From NCBI GenBank assembly GCA_903915315.1, contig CAIWSO010000484.1, forward strand, positions 1 to 15,181: a DNA stretch of 15,181 bases. Direction: 5' to 3'. Made by a program: the position numbers and the translations under genes. A model generated the notes under the pieces. It did not search any database, was not told the origin of the DNA, and saw nothing but the letters and a program-made list of their open reading frames with translations. Shown piece by piece: positions 15,156 through 15,181 of this stretch. Origin of the DNA: an uncultured Spartobacteria bacterium. GTDB lineage: Bacteria > Verrucomicrobiota > Verrucomicrobiia > Chthoniobacterales > Terrimicrobiaceae. Within the stretch, counting starts at the first letter, position 1. The number at the start of each line of letters is the position of its first letter.

Positions 15156-15181
15156 ATGATCCCAAAACAAGAATTCCAAGG
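15156..15181 (+). CDS. Possible start of a next gene, cut by the window end
   Basis: An ATG at 15156 opens a frame (M-I-P-K-Q-E-F-Q) that is still open at the window edge. It lies 65 bp after the sulfatase stop. Only eight codons are visible, so nothing can be said about the product, and it may not be a gene. Confidence 0.3.

Overview
The window (15,181 bp) looks like chromosomal DNA from a Verrucomicrobiota/PVC-type bacterium. This is an inference from content: a secreted GH29 alpha-L-fucosidase and a secreted S1 sulfatase, a TIGR00282/YmdB phosphodiesterase, a long ABCG-like transporter with a TerB-like and FHA-like N-terminal half, a vestige of Na+-NQR subunit F, and many starts without a clear Shine-Dalgarno. 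I saw no rRNA, tRNA, CRISPR array, insertion sequence or phage gene.

Layout. Positions 1-2475 (+): a metallo-beta-lactamase-fold hydrolase (probably cut at its 5' end by the window edge), then 7 bp later a beta-hydroxyacid dehydrogenase. A gap at 1433-1626 holds a degraded, frameshifted piece of nqrF. A xylose-isomerase-like TIM-barrel protein follows. Positions 2476-2841 hold no gene but carry a 19-bp palindrome that may be an operator for the next gene. Positions 2842-4740 (+): secreted GH29 fucosidase with a C-terminal accessory region. Positions 4741-5034: convergent gap with small inverted repeats only. Positions 5035-7154 (-): a two-gene unit, ymdB-like phosphodiesterase then a MATE exporter, joined by a TTGA stop/start overlap. 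Positions 7202-8410 (+): exported Amidase_3 peptidoglycan amidase, divergent from that unit. Positions 8432-11929 (-): the large TerB-like/FHA-like/ABC ATPase/ABC2 membrane protein. Positions 12132-12659 (+): a small lipoprotein of unknown function with a consensus-like promoter at its start. Positions 12708-13211 (+): STAS-domain protein. Positions 13282-15090 (+): secreted formylglycine-type sulfatase. A new gene may begin at 15156.

Functional reading. Fucosidase and sulfatase together suggest use of sulfated, fucose-containing glycans, but housekeeping genes separate them and no SusC/D, TonB or fucose catabolic genes are present, so this is not a compact polysaccharide utilisation locus. 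The dehydrogenase and TIM-barrel protein next to the fucosidase may act on sugar or hydroxyacid intermediates (inference). The middle of the window concerns the cell envelope: amidase, lipoprotein, ABC transporter and MATE exporter.

The least ordinary items are the nqrF remnant, the fused sensor-like ABC transporter and the palindrome upstream of the fucosidase. I did not find a clearly new multi-gene system.
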